Assembly (NCBI GenBank): GCA_017307505.1
Contig: JAFKEE010000016.1
Coordinates: forward strand, 372,001-436,000
DNA from: Acidobacteriota bacterium
GTDB taxonomy: Bacteria; Acidobacteriota; Terriglobia; Bryobacterales; Bryobacteraceae
Length of the DNA: 64,000 bases
Reading direction: 5' to 3'
The notes beneath the pieces were generated by a model. The model searched no databases. It saw only the letters and a list, made by a program, of their open reading frames with translations, and was not told where the DNA came from. Each line of letters starts with the position of its first letter. Within the stretch, counting starts at the first letter, position 1. Shown piece after piece: positions 51,484-59,840 of this stretch. Both the position numbers and the translations under genes were made by a program.

Positions 51484-51510
51484 GGATATACTTAAGGGGA
51501 CCAAGTGCAG

Positions 51511-51912
51511 ATGGATCCAAAGATCCGAGTACTGGTTGCCAAGCCAGGCCTCGACGGACACGACCGCGGAGCGAAGGTAATCGCGCGGGCGTTACGCGAT
51601 GCCGGGATGGAAGTTATCTACACAGGACTGCGGCAAACGCCGGAAATGATTGTGAATGCGGCTCTGCAGGAAGATGTTCAAGTAATTGGTCTGAGCATCC
51701 TGTCGGGCGCGCATAACGCAATTGTTCCCCGGGTGATGGCAATGTTGCGTGAGAAGGAAATGGACGACGTAGTGGTCGTCGTAGGCGGCACCGTCCCGGA
51801 TGACGACGCCGTAAGACTGAAGGAACTGGGAGTAGCGGCTGTGTTTCAGCCCGGCGCCGCGCTGGATGATATTGTGGCGTTTGTGAAAAGCGCCGTCCGT
51901 GCGGCTGTCTGA
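51511..51912 (+). CDS. B12-binding small subunit of acyl-CoA mutase
   Basis: 133 residues from the ATG at 51511, chosen because AAGGGGA (51494-51500) is 10 bases upstream; a GTG at 51505 would be too close. The cobalamin-binding motif DxHxxG is LDGHDRG with His17, followed by the SxL (LSILSG) and GG (VVGGTV) motifs of base-off/His-on proteins. Partner of the large subunit directly upstream. No MeaB-like G-protein chaperone gene follows. Confidence 0.94.
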   Translation: MDPKIRVLVAKPGLDGHDRGAKVIARALRDAGMEVIYTGLRQTPEMIVNAALQEDVQVIGLSILSGAHNAIVPRVMAMLREKEMDDVVVVVGGTVPDDDAVRLKELGVAAVFQPGAALDDIVAFVKSAVRAAV

Positions 51913-51971
51913 CGGGCCATGGAGGACGAGGCCGGCTTCCACAACATTTTGCTAGGATTTTGTTACAACAC

Positions 51972-53402
51972 ATGCAAGACCGACTCAACATCGCCGTGTT
52001 TGTCGACTACGACAACATTGAAATCGGCGTGAAAAGCACACTTCGACGCGAGTTCGAAGTATCGCTGGTGCTGGACGCTCTGAAGGAGCGCGGGGACATT
52101 GTCGCAAAGTTCGCGTATGCGAACTGGAGCCGCCAGGAAGGCGCCACGCGGCAGATGGCGGAAAATGCGGTGCAGATGGTGCAGCGCATTCCTTCGCCGC
52201 GCGGGGACAAGAACGGCGCGGACATTAATCTGGCGCTGGACGCGCTGGAGATGGCGTTCACGCACGACCACGTGAATGCCTTCGCCGTGGTCAGCGGCGA
52301 CTCTGACTTCATTCCTTTGGTGAACAAGCTGAAGGAATATGGCAAGACGGTATTCGTGGTGGGTGGCAAGGCGTTCACCTCGACCATCCTGCAGCAGAAC
52401 TGCCACGAGTTCATCAGCTTCGAATCGCTGCTGAACACGGACTCCATTCCGCTGCCGCCGCCTCAGTCGCAATCCCAACAGGCGCAGACAGGGGCGCCGG
52501 CGGGCGATCGCGAACGCGAACCGTACCGCGAATCGTACCGGGACCGCAAAGAGAAGCGCTTCCGCGAACGCGAAGAGCGGAGGCGGGAACGTGAATTGCG
52601 CGATGGCGCGATGCCTGCTGCCGGAGCGGCGGGTGCGGGTCCCAAGGATCCGGCGCAGCAAGGCCGCCCAGCTCCGCTGGATCTGGCGCTTGCCATGCCG
52701 CTGGTGGAACGCGCGCTGCAGGTTCTGGAGCGCCGCAATGTCCAACCACAATTGGGACTGCTGAAGTCCACCATGCTGCAGCTGGATTCGGCCTTCAACG
52801 AGAGCGCCTACGGTGCGCGCAGCTTCTCTGATTTTGTCGAGAAGTTGAAGCGGGCCGAACTGGTCTATGTGAAGGGCACGGGCGGACGCTACTTCATCGA
52901 ACGCAAGCACAACTACCAGGAGAAGGCTCTGCCCCGTCCGGAGGAGGCGTTGCCTCAGCTGCGCGAGGTGCTGGAGATCCATCGCCTGGAGTTCGAGGAG
53001 AGCGGACAGACGGCGGAAGACCTGGCGGCGTGGATGAAGGAGGAGTACCCGAGCTTCGACCATGCGAACTACGGCTTCCAGGGATTCGCAGAGTTCCTCA
53101 ATTTCGCGCAGGACAAGACCGTGGTCCGGCTGCAGCATCGCCAGGAGGGCGGCCTGCTCGTGAGCCTGGGTTCCGAGTTCTATCCCCAGGCGCCACCGAA
53201 GCAGGAAGTGAAGGAAGAAGACCTGCTCACCGAGCACGACTTCAAGCAACCCATCGTCAAGGGCCAGCCGACGGCCACAGGCGAGATTCCGCCTGACGAC
53301 GAACCGCCCAAGGCGACCAAGAAGCGCGTCACGCGCAAGAAGGCGGACACGAGCAGCCAGGACAAGCCGGTGCGCCGCACGCGGCGCAAGGCTTCGGAGT
53401 AA
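51972..53402 (+). CDS. NYN-domain (LabA/PIN-like) protein with OST-HTH-like repeats
   Basis: 476 residues from the ATG at 51972. An N-terminal NYN nuclease-like domain has the acidic motifs NIAVFVDYDNIEIG, NGADINLALDALEM and VVSGDSDFIPLVNKL, so RNase activity is plausible. An Arg/Glu-rich unstructured linker (about 170-225) follows, then two winged-helix LOTUS/OST-HTH-like units: SFSDFVEKLKRAELVYVKG (about 288-306) and GFQGFAEFLNFAQDKTVVRL (20 residues). The tail is Lys/Arg-rich (KKRVTRKKADTSS). It is predicted to bind and perhaps cut RNA. Confidence 0.82.
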   Translation: MQDRLNIAVFVDYDNIEIGVKSTLRREFEVSLVLDALKERGDIVAKFAYANWSRQEGATRQMAENAVQMVQRIPSPRGDKNGADINLALDALEMAFTHDHVNAFAVVSGDSDFIPLVNKLKEYGKTVFVVGGKAFTSTILQQNCHEFISFESLLNTDSIPLPPPQSQSQQAQTGAPAGDREREPYRESYRDRKEKRFREREERRRERELRDGAMPAAGAAGAGPKDPAQQGRPAPLDLALAMPLVERALQVLERRNVQPQLGLLKSTMLQLDSAFNESAYGARSFSDFVEKLKRAELVYVKGTGGRYFIERKHNYQEKALPRPEEALPQLREVLEIHRLEFEESGQTAEDLAAWMKEEYPSFDHANYGFQGFAEFLNFAQDKTVVRLQHRQEGGLLVSLGSEFYPQAPPKQEVKEEDLLTEHDFKQPIVKGQPTATGEIPPDDEPPKATKKRVTRKKADTSSQDKPVRRTRRKASE

Positions 53403-53408
53403 TCCAAG

Positions 53409-53798
53409 ATGGGCGACATCCAACGTATCTTTCCGAAGGATACGCCGACGCCGCGCGGCCCCTATTCGCCGGCAATCCGCGCAGGCGACTTCATCTTCGT
53501 TTCGGGGCAGGGTCCGGTGGATCCTGCCACGGACACGATGTCGTATGGCGATATCCAGCACGAGACCCGCATCACGCTCAACAACGTGAGGCGGATTCTC
53601 GAAGCGGCCGGAGCGGCAATGACCGATGTGGTGAAGTGCAGCGTCTTCCTGCGGGACGGGAAGGACTTTGCGGCGATGAACGAGATCTACCGAGAGTTCT
53701 TTGGAGAGCAGCGGCCCACGCGGACAACCGTCGCCGTGGCCTTCGCGGATCCGACGATGAAGGTCGAGATCGACTGCATCGCCTACAAGCCTGTCTAG
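53409..53798 (+). CDS. ridA: RidA family enamine/imine deaminase
   Basis: 129 residues. The family pattern GPYSPAIRAGDFIFVSGQGP, the DVVKCSVFLRD strand and the end RPTRTTVAVAFADPTMKVEI (20 residues, with the substrate-binding Arg near 105) are intact. RidA removes reactive 2-aminoacrylate and related imines made by PLP enzymes. It lies 6 bases after the NYN-domain gene, so it is probably co-transcribed. Confidence 0.9.
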   Translation: MGDIQRIFPKDTPTPRGPYSPAIRAGDFIFVSGQGPVDPATDTMSYGDIQHETRITLNNVRRILEAAGAAMTDVVKCSVFLRDGKDFAAMNEIYREFFGEQRPTRTTVAVAFADPTMKVEIDCIAYKPV

Positions 53799-53823
53799 AG
53801 TTCGCGTTTGTAAGTAGGTTGGA

Positions 53824-53861
53824 ACAACGCCGCGGGATCGACATCGATTCCGCGGCGTTGT
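53824..53861 (+). terminator. Strong hairpin after ridA
   Basis: A 12-pair perfect stem (53824-53835 with 53850-53861) can be extended inside the loop by a GATCGA/TCGATT pairing. There is no long T-run after it, so it may be a weak terminator. It ends 13 bases before the next ATG. Confidence 0.55.
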
Positions 53862-53874
53862 ACATTATGGGGCG

Positions 53875-54276
53875 ATGAAACGATACCTGACCTTGGTTGT
53901 ATTGGGTTTGACGGGTGTCATCGCACTTTGGCTGGCGGTTCTTCCGGAAGGGCCCCCTGGCTCATTGGAGCGGGTTTTGCACGTGCTGGGTGTGCTTGTC
54001 CTGATGGCGCTGGTGAATCTCGGCATGGGCTATCTGTTCGGGCTGCTGGCGCTGCGGCGCCATTGGAGCCCGTTTCAGGCCCGCCTTGTCGGCCTGCCTT
54101 TGTTTCTCTGCGGCGCGGCCGGACTGGTTCGGGATCTGTCATTCCGGCCCGACCCCTGGTTTTTCGGCCTGATGGCCTTTTCCACCCTGGCTGGCCAGAT
54201 GTGCCGAAGAATCGCGTACCCGGAACTGGGTTGGCTGGAGAGCGACCCGCCGGAACCATCTGAGCACCACCGCTGA
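53875..54276 (+). CDS. Small membrane protein of unknown function
   Basis: 133 residues with four probable membrane helices (about 7-25, 34-62, 69-88, 96-115). No family is recognised. ATTATGGGGCGATGAAACG gives a GGGG ribosome site close to the ATG. It converges on the 54284-54745 gene with 7 bases between. Confidence 0.65.
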   Translation: MKRYLTLVVLGLTGVIALWLAVLPEGPPGSLERVLHVLGVLVLMALVNLGMGYLFGLLALRRHWSPFQARLVGLPLFLCGAAGLVRDLSFRPDPWFFGLMAFSTLAGQMCRRIAYPELGWLESDPPEPSEHHR

Positions 54277-54283
54277 TCGCAGC

Positions 54284-54745
54284 CTATTTTTCCGGTTGTT
54301 TCTCGAACAGCAGCTTCTGATCCTGCGGACCTCCAGGTCCTTCAAAGTGACGGTAGATCATCACCGCCTTGCCCCCTGACTGCGTCTCCCACTTGTCGAT
54401 CAGCTTGATCTCGTTCGGCCCGTACTTCCCCCAGGTCTCCACGACGAGTACCGCTGAATCCCAGTGCGCCTTGTACTTCAAGGGATTGCCCTGCGCCGAC
54501 ACACTGCCTTCCTGCCCGTTGATTACGTACTTAAGTTTTCCAGCGCTGGTGCCGGGCGCTGCATCGTGGAAGACTTCGTACTCGAGCTCGGGCTCCTTGT
54601 GCATGATGACGTAGCGCACCGCCCGCGCTGGCTGTTTGGCGAAATCGCTCTTGGCGGTGTTCAGTTCCCAATGGCCGGTGAAGTTGGGCTTTTCCTGGGC
54701 GAAGCCCAGCATGGCCGTAAGCAGGAGGAGCACAAAGGTTTTCAT
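54284..54745 (-). CDS. Secreted lipocalin-like protein of unknown function
   Basis: 153 residues. The signal peptide (MKTFVLLLLTAMLGFAQ) is followed by PNFTGHWELNTAKSDFAKQP, a start shared by many small secreted acidobacterial proteins (NFSGTWKLNxxKSDF). The rest is an eight-strand-like beta pattern, which fits a lipocalin-type barrel. There are no cysteines in the mature part. The role is unknown. Confidence 0.72.
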   Translation of the reverse strand: MKTFVLLLLTAMLGFAQEKPNFTGHWELNTAKSDFAKQPARAVRYVIMHKEPELEYEVFHDAAPGTSAGKLKYVINGQEGSVSAQGNPLKYKAHWDSAVLVVETWGKYGPNEIKLIDKWETQSGGKAVMIYRHFEGPGGPQDQKLLFEKQPEK

Positions 54746-54871
54746 GGACAGAATTCAGGATAACGCTCCATTCGCGCACAAAAGCAAGGATCGGAGTTTT
54801 TCTCCGTCCTTGTACGCGTATTGTCAAAGCATAAGCGGGTCGCGAAACGCGGCCTGAAAGGAGCAGAGACG

Positions 54872-55378
54872 ATGACTGGGATGCGCTATGCAACGATGCA
54901 ATGTTCGCTGGGCTGGGTTCTGCTGGCGGCCCGCGAGGATGGGGTTTGCGCGATTTTGCTGGGGGATGGGCCCGAGCAGTTGATGGCGGACCTGCGCAGG
55001 CGGTTTCCGCGGGAAATGCCGCTCGTGGACCCCGTCGGACTGTGCGATTGGCTCAATCAGGCGGTAGAATCCATCGAACGTCCGGGTACATCATTGGCGC
55101 TTCCATGGGCCGAGCAGGGGACACGCTTCCAACAGAGGGTGTGGCGCGAGTTGAAGGCGGTGCCGGCTGGCTCCACCACCAGCTACCGCGAATTGGCGGC
55201 ACGCGTGGGCAATCCGAAGGCGGTAAGGGCCGTGGCCCGGGCCTGTGCGGCTAATCCTCTGGCTGTGGCGGTGCCTTGCCACCGGGTTTTACGGGTCGAT
55301 GGGCAGCTGGCCGGTTATCGCTGGGGATTGGATCGCAAGCGGGCCCTGCTCGAACGGGAGGCGCTGGCATGGGCATGA
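54872..55378 (+). CDS. ogt: Methylated-DNA-protein cysteine methyltransferase
   Basis: Direct repair of O6-alkylguanine, 168 residues from the ATG at 54872, which has AAAGGAG 8 bases upstream. The acceptor is Cys136 in AVPCHRVL. GTRFQQRVWRELKAVPAGST is the helix-turn-helix region (20 residues), and YRELAARVGNPKAVRAVARA (20 residues) contains the Arg finger. No AdaA domain is present, so it is an Ogt rather than Ada. The oxygenase gene overlaps its end, so both are translated together. Confidence 0.92.
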   Translation: MTGMRYATMQCSLGWVLLAAREDGVCAILLGDGPEQLMADLRRRFPREMPLVDPVGLCDWLNQAVESIERPGTSLALPWAEQGTRFQQRVWRELKAVPAGSTTSYRELAARVGNPKAVRAVARACAANPLAVAVPCHRVLRVDGQLAGYRWGLDRKRALLEREALAWA

Positions 55379-56085
55379 CGCTGGGAGGCCGGATCGCCGC
55401 CTTGAACTGGACTCACCTGACGAGCGAGCTCAACACGCACGGTTGCGCGGTGGTCGAGGGTTTGCTGAACACAGATGAGTGCGCCGAAGCGGCGGGCTGG
55501 TATCCCGATGGATCGCTGTTCCGCAGCCGGGTGGTCATGAGCCGCCACGGCTTCGGACGCGGAGAGTATCAATACTTCGCGGCTCCGCTGCCTGGCATGG
55601 TAGCGGAGTTGCGAACCAGCTTCTATGCACCTTTGGCGCGGATCGCCAACCAATGGAGTGCGTCGCTGCATCCAGCGGCGGCTGGATTTCCGGAATCGCA
55701 TGCGGAATTCCTGGAACGCTGCCATGACGCCGGGCAGACACGGCCGACTCCTCTACTGCTGCAGTACGGGCCCGGCGACTACAACTGCCTGCACCAGGAT
55801 CTCTACGGAGCGCACGTCTTCCCATTACAGGTCGCGTTCCTGCTCAGTGAGCCGGGTCGTGATTTCACGGGCGGGGAGTTCGTGCTGACGGAGCAGCGGC
55901 CGCGCATGCAGTCACGGGTCGAGGTGGTACCGCTGCGCCAGGGCGACGGCGTAATCTTCCCAGTACACCATCGTCCAGTAACAGGCACGCGGGGTGTCTA
56001 CCGCGTCCAGATGCGGCATGGCGTGAGCCGGCTTCGCACAGGCCGGAGACACACGCTCGGCGTGATCTTCCACGACGCGCAATAA
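55369..56085 (+). CDS. 2OG-Fe(II) oxygenase coupled to ogt
   Basis: 238 residues from the ATG at 55369, which has GGGAGG 7 bases upstream; a second ATG at 55375 is nearer the ogt stop. The iron ligands are His142 and Asp144 (CLHQDLYGAHVFP) and a later His200/201 (FPVHHRPVTG), and the 2OG-binding Arg is likely in RGVYRVQMRHGVSR. RSRVVMSRHGFGRGEYQYFA (20 residues) is a conserved block of the COG3826-type family, which is often found next to ogt or ada. Its role in alkylation repair is suspected from this context, but the substrate is unknown. Confidence 0.85.
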   Translation: MGMTLGGRIAALNWTHLTSELNTHGCAVVEGLLNTDECAEAAGWYPDGSLFRSRVVMSRHGFGRGEYQYFAAPLPGMVAELRTSFYAPLARIANQWSASLHPAAAGFPESHAEFLERCHDAGQTRPTPLLLQYGPGDYNCLHQDLYGAHVFPLQVAFLLSEPGRDFTGGEFVLTEQRPRMQSRVEVVPLRQGDGVIFPVHHRPVTGTRGVYRVQMRHGVSRLRTGRRHTLGVIFHDAQ

Positions 56086-56100
56086 GCCGGCCCTCGGTCC

Positions 56101-57471
56101 TTACACGGCCGAGGGAGCAGGCAGCACCCACGGGGCCCGGTATTGTTTCGTGAGCTGGTGCGATGCTTCGCGATCGCCGATGATCCCCTCTTTGTGCGCG
56201 TCCCACCGGATCGTCCGGCCGGTGCGGTAGGCAATGTTTCCCAGATGACACGGCACGATGGACGTGTGCCCGACTTCCACATCCGCAAAGGGCCGATTGC
56301 GGCTCTTCACGGCATCGAGGAAGTTCTGCACGTGAACGATCTGTATCTCGGGATCCAGGGAGAGGCCCGTGACTTCGATGGGCTCACAAAGTGGCGGCGC
56401 CGCCGAGGCCGGACCGCGCGGCCGCTTCTCGCCCGTCACTTCGCGCCTGCGCGACGACAGCATCTCCTCCACTTGATCGACATCTGAACGCACAATCGCC
56501 GAGAACTTCGACGTGATCACCTGATACCCTTTGCGGTCGACAAATAGCGTGCCCTTGGTGCCGTAGAAGATGGTGCCGGCATAGCGATCCATGCGCATCC
56601 CCACCTGGCTGTTCGCGAAGCGGACTGTAAAGCCTGGGTATTCGAACGTCGCCAGGAACGAGTCAGGGGTATCGCGGTTGTCTTTCAGCATGCGAGCCCC
56701 CGTGGCCGAGACACTCTTCGGCGCGGTGACGTTCATGATCTGGTGGATGCTGTCGATATGGTGCGCGCCCCAGTCCGTCATGTTGCCGCCGGAGTAATCC
56801 CAAAACCAGCGCCAGTTCCAGATGTAGCGGTTGCGGTTGTAAGGAGTCGTGGGCGCAGGACCCAGGTAAAGATCCCAGTCGAGGCCATCGGGCGCAGCGG
56901 AATCCGGAACATGGCCGAATCCCTGCGGATACTCATTGGAAACGATCCAGCAGTCGATGTCGGAGACTTCGCCGATGTACCCGCTCTGCACCAGTTCGGC
57001 GCATTTTGCGAAGTGGGGCGCGGAGCGCTGCTGGCTGCCCACCTGGAATATGCGATTGTGCTTGCGCGCCGCCAGTACCATGCGCCGGCCCTCTTCCACG
57101 GTGTGCGATAGCGGCTTCTCGCAGTAGACATCCTTACCGGCCTGGCAGGCCATGATCGAGATGGGCGCGTGCCAGTGATCCGGTGTCGAGACGAAGACGG
57201 CGTCGATATCCTTACGCTCGAGGATCCGGCGGAAATCGGTGTAGGCCTCGGTCTTGCCGCCCACCTTCTGCTTCGTCATCTCGGCAAGAGGCCGGAAAAC
57301 ATCACAGACCGCCGCCAGTTCGACCCCGGAATTGCGAGCCGTGATGGTGGTCTCGTAGTAGCCCCGGCTGCCCAGCCCGATCTGGCCGATGATGATGCGG
57401 TCGTTGGCGCCCAGCACGTTACCCAGGAACGGGCCGGCCGAGGCGGTCTTCACGAAATCTCTGCGCTCCAC
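56101..57471 (-). CDS. Gfo/Idh/MocA family oxidoreductase, Tat-exported
   Basis: 456 residues. The N-terminus MERRDFVKTASAGPFLG is a twin-arginine signal (RRDFVK), so it is probably periplasmic. NAD(P)-binding GQIGLGSRGYY and the catalytic EKPLSHTVEEG of the family are present, followed by the mixed beta-sheet domain with RWFWDYSGGNMTDWGAHHID (20 residues). Enzymes of this kind act on sugars or inositols, and related ones in acidobacteria belong to carbohydrate breakdown. It diverges from the PhyH gene across a 587-base gap. Confidence 0.88.
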   Translation of the reverse strand: MERRDFVKTASAGPFLGNVLGANDRIIIGQIGLGSRGYYETTITARNSGVELAAVCDVFRPLAEMTKQKVGGKTEAYTDFRRILERKDIDAVFVSTPDHWHAPISIMACQAGKDVYCEKPLSHTVEEGRRMVLAARKHNRIFQVGSQQRSAPHFAKCAELVQSGYIGEVSDIDCWIVSNEYPQGFGHVPDSAAPDGLDWDLYLGPAPTTPYNRNRYIWNWRWFWDYSGGNMTDWGAHHIDSIHQIMNVTAPKSVSATGARMLKDNRDTPDSFLATFEYPGFTVRFANSQVGMRMDRYAGTIFYGTKGTLFVDRKGYQVITSKFSAIVRSDVDQVEEMLSSRRREVTGEKRPRGPASAAPPLCEPIEVTGLSLDPEIQIVHVQNFLDAVKSRNRPFADVEVGHTSIVPCHLGNIAYRTGRTIRWDAHKEGIIGDREASHQLTKQYRAPWVLPAPSAV

Positions 57472-58058
57472 GGCTTATCCTCCTCACTGACTCACTGATT
57501 CATCGACTGCACCACGACTGGCCGCACTTCTGGGATACAGACAAATGGAATTGCCGCATCCAATCATTTCATGAACGCTGGCGGGCGGGAAGAAGCAGCG
57601 CCGTCAGGCTTCGCCGCAACCACAACAGCGGCGGAGATGAGCTACGGACCGAAACTCGCGCGCTGTCACTTCCACATAGCAAACGGGGACGGCCAGGGGA
57701 TCGCCGCCGGCGCTTGGAGGGCCACACTCAGGGGATTGGAAGACGAGTTGGGACACGCAGCCCGGATGGGCCGGCATAATATCTGGTATATCGGAGATAC
57801 GGCCCGTTGATGGGTTCGAAGGTGGCACGAGGGGGTTCGAGGTGGGAGGCGGCAGCTTGGATACGAGCCAGGGGCAAATAGGTTCGCTATCGCGAGGGAT
57901 GAGTTCGGGAGATGGGCAGGAGTCCCGGCTGCGGTGGTGAAACGAAGTACCTGCACGCCATTGCGCAGTGAGAACGCAACGGTGCTGTAGAACCGATTTT
58001 TGGTGGGCAATTCACATCACGAAAGGACAAAGAGCCTGAACAAGGCCAGGTACCGATT
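57472..58058. other. Non-coding interval between Gfo/Idh and PhyH genes
   Basis: 587 bases between two divergent genes, the longest gap in the window. A near-palindrome ATCTGGTATATCGGAGAT at 57781-57798, close to the middle, resembles GntR-type operators (...GGTATA...). No coding frame here has a family match; a short leftward frame (57666-58010) is Pro/Ser-rich and has no ribosome site. Confidence 0.5.
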
Positions 58059-58904
58059 ATGGCAAGTGGTCCCCTGACAGCATCACAAGTATCGGAGTAT
58101 CACGAGAAGGGCTACGTTCTGGCCCGCGGCATGTTCAGTGAGGCGGAGATCGATCTTCTGGGGCGGGCGGCCAGAGAGGACCGCGAACTGGACGCGCGGT
58201 CGTTCGGACGCAACGACGGGGAAGGACATGTGGTGCGGCTGTCTCTCTGGAACCATCCCGGCGATGCCCTTTACGGGATGTTCGCGCGGTGCAGTTCCAT
58301 CGTCGATTCGGCTGAGAAACTGCTCAACGACGAGGTCTATCACTACCATTCGAAGATGATCATGAAGGATGCGCGCGTGGGCGGCGCATGGGCCTGGCAT
58401 CAGGATTACGGCTACTGGTATCAGAATGGCGTACTGTCGCCGGATCTATGCAGCGCCTCCATTGCGGTCGACCGGGCCACCCGCGAGAATGGCTGCCTTC
58501 AGGTAGTGCCCGGTTCGCACAAACTGGGACGAATCGATCACTTGTTGACCGGCGAGCAGGCCGGCGCGGACCGCGAGCGCGTGGATGCGATTCTCCAGCG
58601 CTTCCCATTGGTGCATGTCGAGATGGAGCGCGGCGATGTTCTCTTCTTCCATAGCAACCTGCTGCATCGCTCCGATGAGAACCGCTCGGAACATCCACGC
58701 TGGTCGATGATCTGTTGCTACAACGCAGCGAAGAACGATCCCTACAAGGAATCGCATCACCCGCGCTACACACCGTTGAACAAGGTGCCGGACTCCGCCA
58801 TTCTCGAGGCCGGCCTGCGGCGCTTCGCGGACTCCAGTGCCGATGTAGCGTGGCTCGAGGCCGCTCGCGATCAAAGCGCAAGCAGCCTGGACGAGACGAA
58901 GTAG
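58059..58904 (+). CDS. Phytanoyl-CoA dioxygenase (PhyH) family protein
   Basis: 281 residues. The Fe(II)/2-oxoglutarate site is His114-x-Asp116 in AWAWHQDYGYWYQNG and a later His203 in FFHSNLLHRSDENRS, whose Arg is the probable 2OG ligand. GCLQVVPGSHKLG is a typical PhyH strand. It starts at the ATG at 58059. Fifteen bases separate it from the TIM-barrel gene, so they form one operon. The substrate is unknown; PhyH homologues of this size occur in bacterial polyol or natural-product pathways. Confidence 0.88.
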   Translation: MASGPLTASQVSEYHEKGYVLARGMFSEAEIDLLGRAAREDRELDARSFGRNDGEGHVVRLSLWNHPGDALYGMFARCSSIVDSAEKLLNDEVYHYHSKMIMKDARVGGAWAWHQDYGYWYQNGVLSPDLCSASIAVDRATRENGCLQVVPGSHKLGRIDHLLTGEQAGADRERVDAILQRFPLVHVEMERGDVLFFHSNLLHRSDENRSEHPRWSMICCYNAAKNDPYKESHHPRYTPLNKVPDSAILEAGLRRFADSSADVAWLEAARDQSASSLDETK

Positions 58905-58919
58905 AAGGGGTTCACGGCA

Positions 58920-59840
58920 ATGTCGGATTCGCACGCCACGCAGCCTGCTCTGTGCACTCTGATGAGCTGGCTCGCACTGGAGGACATGGCTCGTTTCGAG
59001 GATGCTCGCGGCAATGAGGGCACCCTGATGCAACGTAGGCTGGACGATGTCCGGGAGGCCGGCTATGACGGGGTGCAGTTCGATGTTGTGTTCACCGGCG
59101 AGCAACTCAGCCAGTGCCTTCGGCGGGGCCTCCGTATTGCCGCGACTGGCCGTGTAAATCATCCGGAGGAGGCCGGTCCGCTGGCGGAGAAGCTTGCCGG
59201 TGCGGGGTTCCGTTGTGCGACCCTGCATGTGGGTTGGGGAATGGAAACTCCGGACGAAGCATCGCGTCTGATCGAAGCCGTGCTTTCCGCCTCTGACCGC
59301 CATGGAATCCCGCTCTACATTGAGACGCACCGCGCCACCATTTTCCAGGACATCTGGCGAACCGTGGACTTTCTTGCGCGGTACCCGCAGGTCCGCATCA
59401 ACGGCGACTTCTCCCACTGGTACACCGGCCTTGAGTTTGTCTACGGAGGCTTTGAGAAGAAGCTCCGCTTCATCGAGCCCGTGCTGGAGCGCGTCCGCTT
59501 TCTGCACGGCCGCATCGGCAATCCCGGCTGCATGCAGGTCGGCATCGGGGACGGAGACGAAACCGCGCATCCCTACGTGGCACACTTCCGCAGCCTGTGG
59601 ACACGGGCCATGGAGCACTTCCTGCGGCAGGCCGGCCCGGACAGTTGCCTCTACTTTGTGCCGGAGCTGCTCTCCCCGAAGATCTACTACGGCCGCACAT
59701 TCCCGGATTCCACCGGCACGCTCCACGAGGAAAGCGATCGCTGGCAGCAGTCGCTGGTCCTGCGATCCCTGGCGCAGCAGTGTTTCCTGGAAGCAACGAA
59801 CCGGGTGAGCGGCGGATCAGGCCGGGCTCAACAACCGTAG
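58920..59840 (+). CDS. Sugar phosphate isomerase/epimerase-like TIM barrel
   Basis: 306 residues. The AP-endonuclease-2-type barrel has acidic and histidine ligands in the strands GYDGVQFDVVF, ATLHVGWGMET, IPLYIETHRATIFQDIWRTV (20 residues) and VRINGDFSHWYTG. The FLHGRIGNPGCMQVG block follows. This is the xylose-isomerase-like family (IolE/IolI group). It is likely to isomerise or dehydrate a sugar or polyol together with the PhyH and Gfo/Idh proteins. Its end overlaps the convergent SprT-like gene by 24 bases. Confidence 0.82.
   Translation: MSDSHATQPALCTLMSWLALEDMARFEDARGNEGTLMQRRLDDVREAGYDGVQFDVVFTGEQLSQCLRRGLRIAATGRVNHPEEAGPLAEKLAGAGFRCATLHVGWGMETPDEASRLIEAVLSASDRHGIPLYIETHRATIFQDIWRTVDFLARYPQVRINGDFSHWYTGLEFVYGGFEKKLRFIEPVLERVRFLHGRIGNPGCMQVGIGDGDETAHPYVAHFRSLWTRAMEHFLRQAGPDSCLYFVPELLSPKIYYGRTFPDSTGTLHEESDRWQQSLVLRSLAQQCFLEATNRVSGGSGRAQQP

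Noticed and set aside
51963-53561. Leftward open frame of about 530 codons opposite the NYN-domain gene and part of ridA
   Set aside because: Arg/Leu/His-rich shadow of the real genes, without any motif.
57666-58010. Leftward open frame of about 114 codons in the Gfo/Idh-PhyH gap
   Set aside because: Pro/Ser/Arg-rich, no ribosome site, no domain; the region is better read as regulatory DNA.
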